64,000 nt of DNA, taken from assembly GCA_018398575.1 (NCBI GenBank), contig JAGTXZ010000018.1, positions 2,046,001 through 2,110,000 on the forward strand. Direction: 5' to 3'. Of this stretch, positions 32,101 through 42,421 are shown piece after piece. Source of the DNA: Ampelomyces quisqualis (taxonomy: Eukaryota; Ascomycota; Dothideomycetes; Pleosporales; Phaeosphaeriaceae). The position numbers were made by a program, and so were the translations under genes. The notes beneath the pieces were generated by a model. The model was not told the origin of the DNA and did no database searches. It saw nothing but the letters and a program-made list of their open reading frames with translations. Within the stretch, counting starts at the first letter, position 1; the number at the start of each line of letters is the position of its first letter.

Positions 32101-32955
32101 ATGTCCGAAGCCTGTTGTACTTGCGCTGCGCTCCTGTCGTCTATTCCTCCGCGGTACGACGAGAAGACGGAGAAGCCAACACAGTTCGAGCGCCGTCTTG
32201 ATTGCTGCCGTCGTGCTATATGCGCCAGATGTCTGACCGATAACCCTCGATTTGCAGACTACTGCCCGTTCTGCCAGATAGCGACCGGTCCATCGTCTCT
32301 TCCACCTCAAGGACTCCGAGACCCTCCCACGTATTCGCCACCCGACGATGAGCGAGGAGACGATGACCTGCCGCCATACTCGGCACAAAACTCCTTGCAG
32401 CCACCGCCAGAGAATTCCAAGTCTAGTACCGACAACGCGCCTGATATTCTACACTTCGTCGACCCCAACAATGATTCCATAAGCTCGTTATCATTGAGAT
32501 ACGGCGTCCCTGCACATGTGCTACGTAGGACGAACAAGATGTATGCAGACCATCTACTAGCAGCGCGCCGGACAATTCTTATACCTGGAGAGTTTTATAA
32601 GGGCGGAGTCAGTCTCAGCCCCCGTCCGCTCAAAGGCGAAGAAGAGGAGATCAAAAAGACAAAGCTACGCAAGTTCATGGTTCAGTGCAAAGTCTCTGAG
32701 TAAGCAAAACTTCTTCGAGGGACCGTACCACGGTGGGCGACACGCTGATCAGTCTACAGGTATGAGGCGGCGCTTCTGTATCTTGAACAGGCGAATTACA
32801 ACCTCGAGCAAGCGGTTACGGCATACTCAGCCGATGAGCAATGGGAGAAAGACCACCCTCTCCAAGCTGCCAAGCAAGGCAAGTCGAAAGCACAGCAAAG
32901 TACTGGCAGACGAAAGTGGGGATTCGGAGGTGGGCTTGCCGGTCAACTTTCGTAG
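32101..32955 (+). CDS. Cytosolic LysM-domain protein with Cys-rich N-terminus
   Basis: Exons 32101-32699 and 32760-32955 (60-nt intron) give 264 residues. There is no signal peptide. The N-terminus has cysteines at 5, 6, 8, 35, 36, 41, 44, 55 and 58, the last four as two CxxC pairs, so a zinc-binding fold is likely. A LysM domain lies at ~116-163 (ILHFVDPNNDSISSLSLRYG, NKMYADHLLAARRTILIP). The C-terminal part after the intron (YEAALLYLEQANYNLEQAV) resembles a UBA-like helix bundle. Proline motifs PPRY (16-19), PPTY (75-78) and LPPY (90-93) match PPxY/LPxY ligands of NEDD4/Rsp5 WW domains. LysM in a cytosolic setting is known in several eukaryotic families and need not bind chitin. The role is unknown. 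Confidence 0.85.
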
Positions 32956-33930
32956 CATCTGCTTCCCTCGCGTGTAGCGTTATACACAGACATTTTCGAA
33001 ATATACCCGAGTTCTTTCATCTTCGCGGCACGCGAATCTTTACTACTTATACCAGGAACGAACGCTTCCCGCGTCTTCTACGAATCTGGAGAAGTGGACC
33101 GCATGCATCAAATACAGGAATGGCGCCAATTTGTTTCGCATGGGCCCGCTTCTCTGCTTCATCAATCTGGATAGTGCTCCATACTTGCGCTCTCAGACTA
33201 TCAATCACTTTTGACTCTCTGGTACCTATGTTTCTCCTTTTTGTGGGTGGCTTGCATCTTCTGCACTAGCCAATGAGCGCACGACTGCTGTAAGCGCCCA
33301 TCAACCTCGCGGCACCAGCATCGAAGCGCCCACTCTGCATCTTCGGTTTCACACATTCGACGCACCTGCGCTCAGTTGTTTCTGCAATCTCATTCGCCAG
33401 CTCGAAGGTGCACCCTCCACCAGGAAGGCACAAGTCGCGTAAGGGGGTATGCCTTCGACAAGCCACCGTGCTTGACTGGACCAAGCGATCGTCGCTGTCA
33501 ACAAATGACGGGTTACATTTACGGCCTCTCGGCAAGCGAGGGCCGCTAATAACACGTATTCGGTAAATTCAAGCCCGCGATTGCAGGTTAAAATCGCTAT
33601 TCTTGCCATGGTGTACAATTTACGCGCTGGCCTCCTGGGTGGCCTATTCATGAACCAAAGATGCGTCGAAGTACAGTGTGGGTGCTGGTAAGACCTCAGC
33701 GCTACAACGGCTACAGTTCGGCCTTAAAGACATGGACATCCCCTACAATGTGCCTCCATCTCGTTCAATCGGACAATTTCAGGTCATACCTTTTGCAATT
33801 GTTTCGTTGTTTTGTTACAAGTCCTTCATTTCCTTTCCAACGTTGGGTGATCCTGGTTGACACTTGATATTGGACAATCACTACCTACAGATACGCTTCT
33901 TATTCATACGTGCGAAGAAAAATTTGCAAG
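32956..33930. other. Intergenic, no confident gene
   Basis: 975 bp. A minus-strand frame at 33266-33535 has spaced cysteines (ACRRH, LCLPGGGC, RRCVECV) but no ATG and no clear exon partners; it is treated as unproven. CT-rich sequence just before 33931 is the likely leader of the next gene. Confidence 0.45.
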
Positions 33931-34620
33931 ATGAAGATCAACCCAGCACCTCTCCACTTGGCTCAGATCATCATCACTGGTCTTGTCGTTGTCTTCAGCA
34001 TCGCCATCTTGGGAACTTCAGCACACACCCTCGATGTCTACAACAAACAAAGGTCTACCAACCCTTGGTGGACACCATTGTGGCCCCAGCACTTCATCAC
34101 ACACGGCACCAAGGCGCTTATCGCATCTTCGGTCATCACATTTGTGTTGTTGGGTGCTTTCCTGGTCATGTCACTCCTTCCCAAGGTACATTCCTCACAG
34201 GCATGTGACAGACCCAAAGACTAACAAAGCCCATAGTTCAATCTCCGCCAGAAATACACTCTTCGCGCCCTCATCTCGCTCGGCACCATCCTCCCTTCTT
34301 TCCTCCTCACCCTCATGACCGTCGTCTGGGCACACATCCTCAACCGCAACGCACCAGAGCTCGACACGATTCAAACATGGACGTGCAGGTACCAGCACAG
34401 CGAGCGGCTGGCACAGACTCCAGACATTCCTAGCAACCTCAGCAACTCGACTTTCAAGAGCCTGTGCCAGGAGAGCAGGTTTGCGCTGTACGGAACGCTG
34501 ATCATGTTCTTGTTATTGGGCATTAGCATGGCGGTTACAATGGTGACTTGGTTAGCGGACAAGTTTGCTGCCAGGCAGCAGAGGAAAGAGGGCGCTGAGA
34601 TGGGCAGCATTCCCTCGTAG
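33931..34620 (+). CDS. Four-helix integral membrane protein, MARVEL-like layout
   Basis: Exons 33931-34185 and 34237-34620 (51-nt intron, CTAAC branch) give 212 residues. Four hydrophobic segments are visible: ~10-30 (IIITGLVVVFSIAILGTSAH), ~62-82 (ALIASSVITFVLLGAFLVM), ~93-113 (LRALISLGTILPSFLLTLMT) and ~168-190 (ALYGTLIMFLLLGISMAVTM). The loop between the last two has two cysteines (WTCRY, SLCQES) and an NLSNST glycosylation-type site. The short N- and C-tails and four-pass layout are like fungal MARVEL-type or Sur7-like proteins, but no diagnostic motif is seen. The function is unknown. Confidence 0.8.
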
Positions 34621-35367
34621 AGTTACTTGGGTGTTGTGATGGTTCGCGGCTTGAAATAAGGATGTGCATCCCAAGTTGAAAGATGCTTGTAGCACATCGG
34701 ATAGGTGTTCATGGTGCTGCTAAGGTTTTGATATTTTCATTGGCTGTGTACAATTGGGTCGGCGTCAGAAGGCGTGATATATGACACGACATGAGCTTCC
34801 CTACCAGGGACGCAAGCAATGGATTCACATGTGTTACCTCACACTTGCTATGCACAGTGTTTTCTCGTGCTGTCAGCTATCTTTGGGGGCTTGTAATTCC
34901 TGGTTGCACTGGGCTGAGCCTGCGCTGACATCACGCCAGTGTAAGCAGCAATGTACATTGGCGGGGCTGAAAGCAGATGCAGTCAGCCGGGGTAAGGCTT
35001 ATGTTGGCTCACAGCCCAGTGTTTCCGTAGCACTAGATGCGGATTGTCATTGTCTAAACAATCTTACTACGAGTTCAGCTACTCAACAAGAGCAATACTC
35101 ACCGCTTGCTCGCAACTGAATGTCGCGACGCTGCAGTTGCTTCCAAGTCGAAAGTAATCGGCGACACTACAGTATCGTTCCACCTTTCCAGCCGCTGAGA
35201 TGTGAGGATCAGGTTACAACATCGTCTCACTGCAATCGTGAGGGTAGATGTATATATAACCTTACTCTCGATCGTGGACGACAACAGGCCAGCACAACAA
35301 CCCAACAACAACAACGAACTTCCATCAACCAAGTAACCCATCCAATATCCGAAACGAAAAGTCCAAA
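34621..35367. other. Upstream region of the small secreted cysteine-rich gene
   Basis: 747 bp. A TATATATA box at 35251-35258 and an ACAACA-rich leader (35278-35330) precede the next ATG. Nothing else is seen. Confidence 0.5.
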
Positions 35368-35719
35368 ATGAAAACCTCCATGCTCGTCCTCGCCGCCCTC
35401 GCGACGTTCTCCTCGACCGTCGAGGCGCGCGCCTGCACTAAAGGCCTCATGTACTGCGGGTATAATCTTCTCGCTGTCGGTAAGAATGCTTCCTTCGCAC
35501 CAAACCTCAAGCATCGGTGATTGACTGACTGACGAAACAGGTAAATACCGGGCTGAAATCGAGCAAGAGCTGTACAACAAGCATATCGATGGCGACGAGC
35601 ACCATGTGCAGAATAGTTTGTTCGAGTGTAGTGGTAGTGGGAATGGGTGGATTGGGTGGAAGGATTATTGTAGTACGGGGTGTAGGAATGGTGGGGGCGG
35701 AAATAGTGATCACTGTTAG
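35368..35719 (+). CDS. Small secreted six-cysteine protein, effector candidate
   Basis: Exons 35368-35479 and 35541-35719 (61-nt intron, GTAAGA donor, CTGAC branch) give 96 residues. MKTSMLVLAALATFSSTVEA is a signal peptide. The mature 76 residues have cysteines at 23, 30, 67, 81, 85 and 96, the last being the final residue. The pattern ACTKGLMYCGYNLL ... SLFECSGSGNG ... YCSTGC ... GGGGNSDHC resembles a widespread family of small secreted ascomycete proteins of unknown function, as I recall it. A TATATATA box lies 110 nt upstream. Size, secretion and even cysteine number fit apoplastic effectors, but no toxicity or host role can be concluded from sequence. It sits at the start of the gene-sparse part of the window. 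Confidence 0.82.
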
Positions 35720-36132
35720 GTGGTTAGCTCTGACTGAGGGTGTGACAAACATGTCTCCGTCAGCGTCCCCTTGCAGCACAGACACGCACAACAATTCAAA
35801 GGCAGAGATGCGCAATTGCTAGATGCATGATGTATGTCGCTGGGTTTGCTGATGCGACAACTCTGCTGCAATCTGAAACTTTGACAGGTTCTCGGGAACA
35901 AACACTCCCAATCCAATACATGTGCCAACTGCCGCCGCTTGCATCTCCAACAGTCTAGCAATTCCTCGCCGCCTGTCTGTTCTAACTGCCCGTCCCGTCT
36001 TAGCAAATTGTTGGTTACTTGTAGACGGGACCCCGGAACCCTGCAGCTGCAGCCAACGCATGGGGGGCGGGGACTGGCAGAGAGACAAGGTGCACCGCAT
36101 GGAACGCATCGGATATTCCCCTCTTCTCAAAC
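35720..36132. other. Intergenic
   Basis: 413 bp between the small secreted gene and the RNR-inhibitor-like gene; CT-rich near 35990-36130. No gene is seen. Confidence 0.45.
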
Positions 36133-36933
36133 ATGCTCGCAGACGAACGACACCGCCACAAACGCGCCTTCCAGCCCGCCATCACCAGCTACTTTGCCAG
36201 AGACGACGACAGCTGTGACCTCGACTCGGAGGACGACCATCTGCGACAACACCACGCGCGAGCAACGCCCGGTCGCGTGCAAGCCGGCCTCCTCCAAGTC
36301 GGCATGAGGGTTCGCAAGAGCGTGCCCGAAGGCTACAGGACGCACCGCCACAAGATGATGGCGCTGCCCTCCATCCAGACCACGCTTTCCACGCCCTCCA
36401 CAGCGTCCACGACCACCATGACCCTCGACGTCGAAGCCGCGCGCGAGCCCGTCGCCGACGACGTCCTCCACCAGCGCGAACTCCTGCCCTTCTGCGGCCT
36501 GCACAAGATCGGCGGCTTCGCGGCGCAGCCCACCACCAACATCCACCTCTACGCCGGCGCCGACACAAGCAGGCCCGCTAACCACTTCCCGCTCCCCGCA
36601 GAGGCCTTCTCGCAGCCGTTCCACTCGTCGTCGCAGGATTCGGGCTACGGGTCTGTGTACACAAACACAAACCCCGCCAAGCGCACCTGGCACGACGAAG
36701 ACGACGTGCGGCTCGACATGAGCAATCCGGATTTCTGCTTCTCCACGGGCCGCGTTGTGGATGGGGATGAGGTGTCTGTAAGTCCGCTGAGCGAGACGCC
36801 CGAGCACATGTTGCCTGCTGTCAGGCAGTTCAAACAGCCCAAGAGTCGGCGGAGGGTCGTGGCTGGCACGGCGAGTGACTTTGAGGAGGCGGATTTCTTG
36901 AATGGCGTCGAGGTCGCCATGGGGGGTACATGA
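36133..36933 (+). CDS. Ribonucleotide reductase inhibitor/Rnr2 import factor family (Spd1/Dif1-like)
   Basis: A single exon of 266 residues. The family controls ribonucleotide reductase by holding or moving its small subunit and is destroyed in S phase or after DNA damage. The N-terminal HKRAFQPAITSYFARDD and the block LLQVGMRVRKSVPEGYRTH (residues ~52-71) are the conserved elements. QPAITSYF at residues 14-21 also fits a PCNA-interacting PIP box (Q-x-x-I-x-x-Y-F). The remainder is Ser/Thr/Asp-rich and likely disordered, with KQPKSRRRVV near the C-terminus as a possible nuclear signal. The ATG at 36133 is the first in frame. A long frame on the opposite strand (36127-37122) is a shadow. Confidence 0.8.
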   Translation: MLADERHRHKRAFQPAITSYFARDDDSCDLDSEDDHLRQHHARATPGRVQAGLLQVGMRVRKSVPEGYRTHRHKMMALPSIQTTLSTPSTASTTTMTLDVEAAREPVADDVLHQRELLPFCGLHKIGGFAAQPTTNIHLYAGADTSRPANHFPLPAEAFSQPFHSSSQDSGYGSVYTNTNPAKRTWHDEDDVRLDMSNPDFCFSTGRVVDGDEVSVSPLSETPEHMLPAVRQFKQPKSRRRVVAGTASDFEEADFLNGVEVAMGGT

Positions 36934-37361
36934 CCGTCCTGCTTTCTTTGCATTTCGGCTGCTCGCGCATTTCGCTTCTCGTGTATACTTTCGCATCGAC
37001 ACGGCTGTCGCGACGTCGATTCTTCCTTTTGTACCCGACTCTTCCTTTTGTCCCCATGTACGCAAGCGTTCCGCATGATTGGCGCAAGTATACCCGGCTC
37101 TCCTACGTTGGCATAAGTTCAAATCGCAGCATCACAAATGTAAAATTCTCATAATAGCACTACCCACCCTTGATCACCACATTCGCTTCTAGATGCTTCT
37201 CCCTGTCCTTGATGTGCATCTTCTAGTCATCATTTCACCTTCACTCCGACACATCGTGCGCCAAGACCCGTGCCGTTTGTACAATTTAGCATGTACCCTA
37301 AAAGCACGACTACGGCCGTAAGTAAACTCGACCAGCAGTCAATAGCCTGTGGCCGGCGACT
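36934..37361. other. Intergenic
   Basis: 428 bp between tandem plus-strand genes, CT-rich in the first 250 bp. No gene is supported. Confidence 0.45.
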
Positions 37362-38144
37362 ATGTCAACCTCCAATGCTGAGCATCCGAGGAGGAAGCTC
37401 CGTCGCGCGATCGATGATGGTCCCAAGTGAGCTATATTCTTTCCCCGAGTGTGCTTCTGCTAACCTTCATCCGCCAGACTCAACTCAGAGCCCGTGCTGA
37501 TCCGCGTCGGTGCAGCGAACGAGACATTCCATGTCCACAAAGACCTCCTGCGCGCCAATTCCGCATTCTTCAATACAGCGCTGAAGAAGCAGTGGAAAGA
37601 GGGTCAAGACGGCGGCGTCGATATTCCGGACACTGAAATAGAACCGTTCACTATCTGGGTCAAATGGCTCTATACTGGCCACGTTTACTTGGTCAAGGAG
37701 GGCGACGTTACGGAAGTGAATGGGCGGTCTTGCAACGGCGAGTGGGCGAGGTGGAGGAAGTGTTATGCTTTAGGCGAATTTCTTCAGGACCTCAACTTCA
37801 AAGACGCTTGTATCGACACCTTAATTGAAGTCATGCAGGAACTTAAGCGTGTGCCATTCAAGCCATCCACCTGCATCTACGAGCACTCCACGAGCAGGTC
37901 TCAACATCGCAAGCTTGCAGTGGATGTGTTTGTCAGAGCTGTGAGTCGAAAAAGCTGGGGCTGCGCGTCCAAACTACCTCGAGAGTTCCTTCTTGATGTT
38001 ATCACTACCATAGGTCCAGAAGTTGAATCTGGCATCAGACGCCAATCTGTCAAGGACTATTTCGACCTGAACGATACATGCAAGTACCACGACCACGGCT
38101 CTGAGAAGCCTTGCTACAAAACCAAGTCGGTTATTCGATCTTGA
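37362..38144 (+). CDS. BTB/POZ-domain protein
   Basis: Exons 37362-37426 and 37478-38144 (51-nt intron) give 243 residues. The BTB fold is seen from ~25 to ~125: LIRVGAANETFHVHKDLLRA, SAFFNTALKKQWKEG, FTIWVKWLYTGHV, then YALGEFLQDLNFKDACIDTL. The region after it (VDVFVRAVSRKSWG, LPREFLLDVITTIG) is typical of the many fungal BTB orphans that lack a second known domain. Such proteins are presumed adaptors, some for cullin-3 ligases, but nothing here shows a partner. It is followed by a decayed BTB copy, so the locus has had more than one family member. Confidence 0.82.
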
Positions 38145-38899
38145 TCATACGTCGATTCGGCAACAGAAGTATAGGTTCCACTACAACATAACGGAATTTC
38201 TCTCTGACGCAAGCAGCAGCACACCTTTGGTCCCAACGATCAAAGTGATTTATTGGCTGCGCAATCAAGGAGCTCTCGGTATATTTGTCGCGCATAACGA
38301 TGAGTTCATTGACAAAAGTTGGAGAGATGCAGTTTCAGGATCGCGAAAGGTAGTGGGCAGAAAATGCTTCACCTTTGGACGAGCTATTGAGCTATATGTT
38401 TGTAGCAATGAAAAACGTAAAGCACACGAGCACCTGTGCTGCGATGCTTGCTACTTGCTTGTTTTCAGTCCTATAAACCGCGCTCGGAAGCAAGTCCTTT
38501 TCTTGTCGCAACGATTCACAAACGATATATTCTGCGTCCGCCGCCGCCCTCGACCCGATTGCCTCGAGCGGTCCCCGTATTCAGCGAAGGTGTATCTACT
38601 GTGTGACTAGAACCCTTGGTGGCGTGTATGCATTAAACAGTGAAAGCGAGTATTTCTCTTCATGCTGTATCCGCAGTCGAGCGTTCGCGTAGTGCCACAG
38701 CCAGCTCTCTGCATAAACTGGCTTTCGCTCTCTTCCTTCTGTACAACGAACTCTACATATCTCATCCTTCTCTACTTTTCCGCCTCGACCACCGTATTAA
38801 CCAGCTTTCTCCTTTTGCAGCACGTCTGCTCTCAGGGCCATTCAACGTGCATAATTTGCAGCATGTCACTCCATCCGTCTCAGACATTACTGCCCTCTG
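38145..38899. other. Intergenic
   Basis: 755 bp between the BTB gene and the BTB pseudogene. A 127-codon open frame (38227-38610) lacks an ATG and any family signature. CT-rich sequence at 38720-38830 may be the relic promoter of the pseudogene. Confidence 0.45.
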
Positions 38900-39386
38900 C
38901 AAGATGTCCGCGACAAATTTATCGCAGAGCTCGCTTCAAGGCCAAATTGACGAAGGAGCCTCGTCAATACACAATGGTCGGCGGTCCTGCGAACATACCC
39001 CAACCCCCTACCTTCAAATTCCACACCAACACTCCCCCATCATCACCCTTCACGTTGGCCCCTTCAATATCCACGCCTCCGTCTCATCATCGAGTTCTTC
39101 CATTCTCGCTGCGGCACACAAATACCGCAAAATAGACACACTTGCCCTACACGACTACGACCGCACAGCTTCCACCATCTACGCGAAATAGCTATACGTC
39201 AAAAGTATCGGCATCACCCACTCCACAGACGCTCTAGACACCAACAACCCCTGGCACTTTTGGGAGGCATGCTACATTTTCTCCGCTATCCTGCTCGACA
39301 TGCATTTCCCTGACGCACTATTCAACATTGTCACACATGGTCAAACGTACCAACCACGTCTTGCGAACGGTGGGTATGCTGGGCTG
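38900..39386 (+). pseudogene. Decayed BTB/POZ-domain gene
   Basis: One continuous reading frame recovers a BTB pattern: SPIITLHVGPFNIHAS, STIYAK, a stop, LYVKSIGITHSTDALDTNN, PWHFWEACYIFSAILLDMHF and PDALFNIV. It lines up with FTIWVKWLYTGHV...CYALGEFLQDLNFKDACI of the intact neighbour. The stop at 39189-39191 is TAG where relatives have TGG in KWLY, a G to A change that is CpA to TpA on the other strand. The frame ends at 39384-39386 and the relatedness fades further downstream. The segment between the start of the domain and HPSS-type beta strands is shortened. It is likely non-functional. Confidence 0.7.
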
Positions 39387-41498
39387 TTGGGGTGACGGTG
39401 TATGGTGTCAAGCCAGTGGAGTACGCGGAGTTGGTGTGGGAAGAAAACGAGACGGAGTGTGCAGAAAATTGGTGGTGTGTAGGGAGGTGGCGGGGAGGGG
39501 GTTTGTTGCGGACGGTGAGTGGGTGTGAGGGTCTTGAGTAAGAGGGGTAGGGAGTGCGAGAAGAGCATGTGTCTACCTTCAATGAGCAAGGACGTATCGC
39601 AGTTGACATATCTCCAAACAAACAGGCGCCGCCCAGGCAAGGAGGCAAGAATCCAGACGTCTAAACTCGCAAGAATACCCATATCATCGGATCGTCCTGA
39701 TTCGGTATACTGATGCTCCATTACCAATGTTAAGGCTCCATCAATTCCTGGGCCCGAGGCGATTCTTATGCTCGTGCACAAAGAAAGTGGTTGCAAGCGC
39801 TCCCTTGCAGACTTTGAGGCCGAACGAGACTGTTCTGCGGACCGTACCGCTAGAGTCGAATGTTGATCTAGAGCATTTGTGTATTTCAGGTCGAATCCCA
39901 ACACAACCACATTCGCAGTGAAGTCAAGCCTCTGGATACCTCAATGAGAGTAAACCATTATGTGGGCTGAGAGTGCAGTGCCAACTCCGCATACGAGACT
40001 GAGCGTAAAAGAACTGGACATGTGCTCGGGTTTAGTACATGGCAACTTGGAAGGCCGTCATCTCATTGCAAGTGCCGTAGCGGTGTATCGATGGACGGTC
40101 CTCTAGAGCAGTGTGACGGCCATCTCATGATGAACAATTCCCAATTTGATGGTGGTGCCGCGAAGTGCGGTCTTGGCTGCAATGTGATGATGTCGCCCAA
40201 GCTTCGGCCAAACCTTACCGGTAGCCGTAGCGTGTCACTCTAGGGTTGCAACTTCCTGGTGGCTGTCTGGGCTGTCCTACGCACCTGCACTTCATCACCA
40301 AGCACATTGGCATCATCTGCGAAACCAAATCTTACCGGCTTTGTCTCCTTGTGACCTCAGCAGACACGATCGCATTGAACCGAACCGCAAGGGTTCGCGC
40401 ATTCGGCCCTTGAAGCCCAGATTCGGCATCGGCCGACGGTACCTCTGTTCAATCGCCCCACATGGACCAGCAATCGCTCGTCGGCGAGCGAAGCGCGCTT
40501 ATCGCGTTGAATAAGCACTTCCGCTCCACTTTCGTCTCGTGGACCAGAGTGTCCGACGATGGCGCGCGAGCGCGTAGCTCACAGACGGACATCCAGGACC
40601 GTTCTGCCTTTCGAGAACCATTATCGCGATCTCACCCCACTTTCGAATGGGGTCAACTAGACAAGAAAGCCTAGATACAGGTTACATCTTTATCTTCGTG
40701 ACGGGTGGAAGAACACGAAGCAACATGAAGTCGCACTCTGGCATCGTCAAAATGCCAGCACCCTGAGATCATCGCATGCACAACATATGGTGCACGGATT
40801 CAACCTAATCTGCAATAGAAGCCCTAGCGGCAAGTGCCACGCACGGGAGTTGCTCCTGATTACCTGAGCGTTACCCGCGGATTGAGCCAAGGCCTTGGTA
40901 ATTGTGATCCTCCATTCGAGTCCCTGATCGTCGAATCAGTGCAACATTGTTCGTCACGCAGAGCCCCAGATTCGAGACTGATAAGGCATACGCATTCCCC
41001 AAAGTCTCGGCGCATCTTGGTTTCTTGGAAATGTTATGGAACAACTCTTGTGATGTCTTGGTTTCAGGACTCAGGAGTCAGGAGCCGCCCGGGAAGTCAG
41101 TCTTCACGATATATACCGTGGTACCGCCGTGATCTGTGAAGATGTGTGTTGTTTGTCTTTTTGGCGGTTCGGCCATCTTTCGTGGTTCTATCGTTTGCGC
41201 GAATTATCTTGGGACCGGCGTGAGCCTAGTCCACACCTCTGAACCAGTCCCACGTTGTCAAGAGCAACACAAAAGTTTTTCGATACACAACCGTGGTTGA
41301 GCTTCCCAACACTGTGCACATACGATCAGTTTGGGAGCATTTTGTACGCCTTTTAATTCTGCATCCCGCATGAACACTCCCTTCCTCGTACTTTCTTTCT
41401 CAACTCAAGCATAATACCAACTACACGCCGCATTGAACACATTCCCAAACCCAAAATACATCACATCTCCAATTCAGACATTACTACGTCCCTTCAAG
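39387..41498. other. Gene-poor stretch, no supported gene
   Basis: About 2.1 kb. Only short frames are present, and none has a recognisable domain. The first 150 bp may be the eroded 3' part of the BTB pseudogene. CT-rich sequence at 41380-41495 is the leader of the next small gene. Confidence 0.5.
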
Positions 41499-41840
41499 AT
41501 GTTCCACATCCGTTTGAGCGGCGAGAAGCCCGAGCCAAAGCCATACTACTACGACCGAATGAACCCACAAGAACTCTTCATCTGGAAAGTCATTGTAAGC
41601 ATTCTCCTCCTGTCATGAAACGTCCATGGTTATAATGTACCTAAATCATTAGCTAACTGTGGAAAGGGCGAACAAAAGTACGAATGGGTTCGTGATCGCA
41701 AGGGCAAGCTGCACAAGCGTCGCCTGACCGCCAAGGACCGTGCAGTACAGCAACGAATGTTTTACGACACTCGTGTCGGACACGGAGTATGCGGGGACGA
41801 CTGGATGCGCAAGAAGCTCCCATGCCGCCGCGCACCATGA
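41499..41840 (+). CDS. Small basic protein of unknown function
   Basis: Exons 41499-41594 and 41667-41840 (72-nt intron, GTAAGC donor, GCTAAC branch) give 89 residues. There is no signal peptide or membrane segment. The sequence is rich in Lys, Arg and Tyr (PKPYYYDRMNPQELFIWKV, then YEWVRDRKGKLHKRRLTAKD) and ends with KKLPCRRAP. The gene is supported by good splice signals, phase-0 junction and a CT-rich leader, not by homology. A nucleic-acid-binding role would fit the charge but is only a guess. Confidence 0.5.
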
Positions 41841-42421
41841 AGACATCACACTCCTGCACCACAAGAGCGCAACTTCCTCACCACCGCCACCCAACCTTAA
41901 TTTCCTTTGTCCTCATCAACTGGGCCTCCTTCCCACAGCGACGGCGTTAAGACATTCAGATCTGGGTCGATGAAAGTGCTTCTACGACACCCAGGCTATG
42001 GTTTCCTTACTTGTACTCAAGGGGCATTGAGATGGACCTCGTGCATTTTCAAGGTGGCGCTCACGTGCGACTGCCAAAGCAATTCCTACATATTGTGCAT
42101 ATTTGCAATAAGTCTGACATTGTGATCCATGCTGCATTGCCTCGTGTTATGTGATATCATTTTCTCGAGAGGCTGATTATGAGCCGCCACAAAACGAGGA
42201 ATTTCATTGGCTAAACTCTTACAGGGCTCTCATTGGCTGCACTCATGGCTAAAGCGTAGGCGGTGCTTGGACTTCGCCTCAGGAATTCGGCTGTGACCGC
42301 AACGCCATGATCTTTCATCTCAACCACCCAGCGTATCGCCGTCCAGTCTCGTCGCGATGTTTTGGCCTTACCCATGAAGGAATACGCCTCGACGAGTCAG
42401 ATCAAACACCCCCTATACACC
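41841..42421. other. Intergenic
   Basis: About 580 bp between two plus-strand genes. Nothing is recognised. Confidence 0.45.

Noticed and set aside
33266..33535. Minus-strand frame with spaced cysteines (ACRRH, LCLPGGGC, RRCVECV)
   Set aside because: No ATG and no credible upstream exon; cysteine spacing alone is not enough to call a gene.
36127..37122. 331-codon minus-strand frame
   Set aside because: Antisense shadow of the GC-rich RNR-inhibitor-like gene, whose plus-strand motifs are clear.
38227..38610. 127-codon plus-strand frame after the BTB gene
   Set aside because: No ATG in frame at the start, no domain and no leader sequence.
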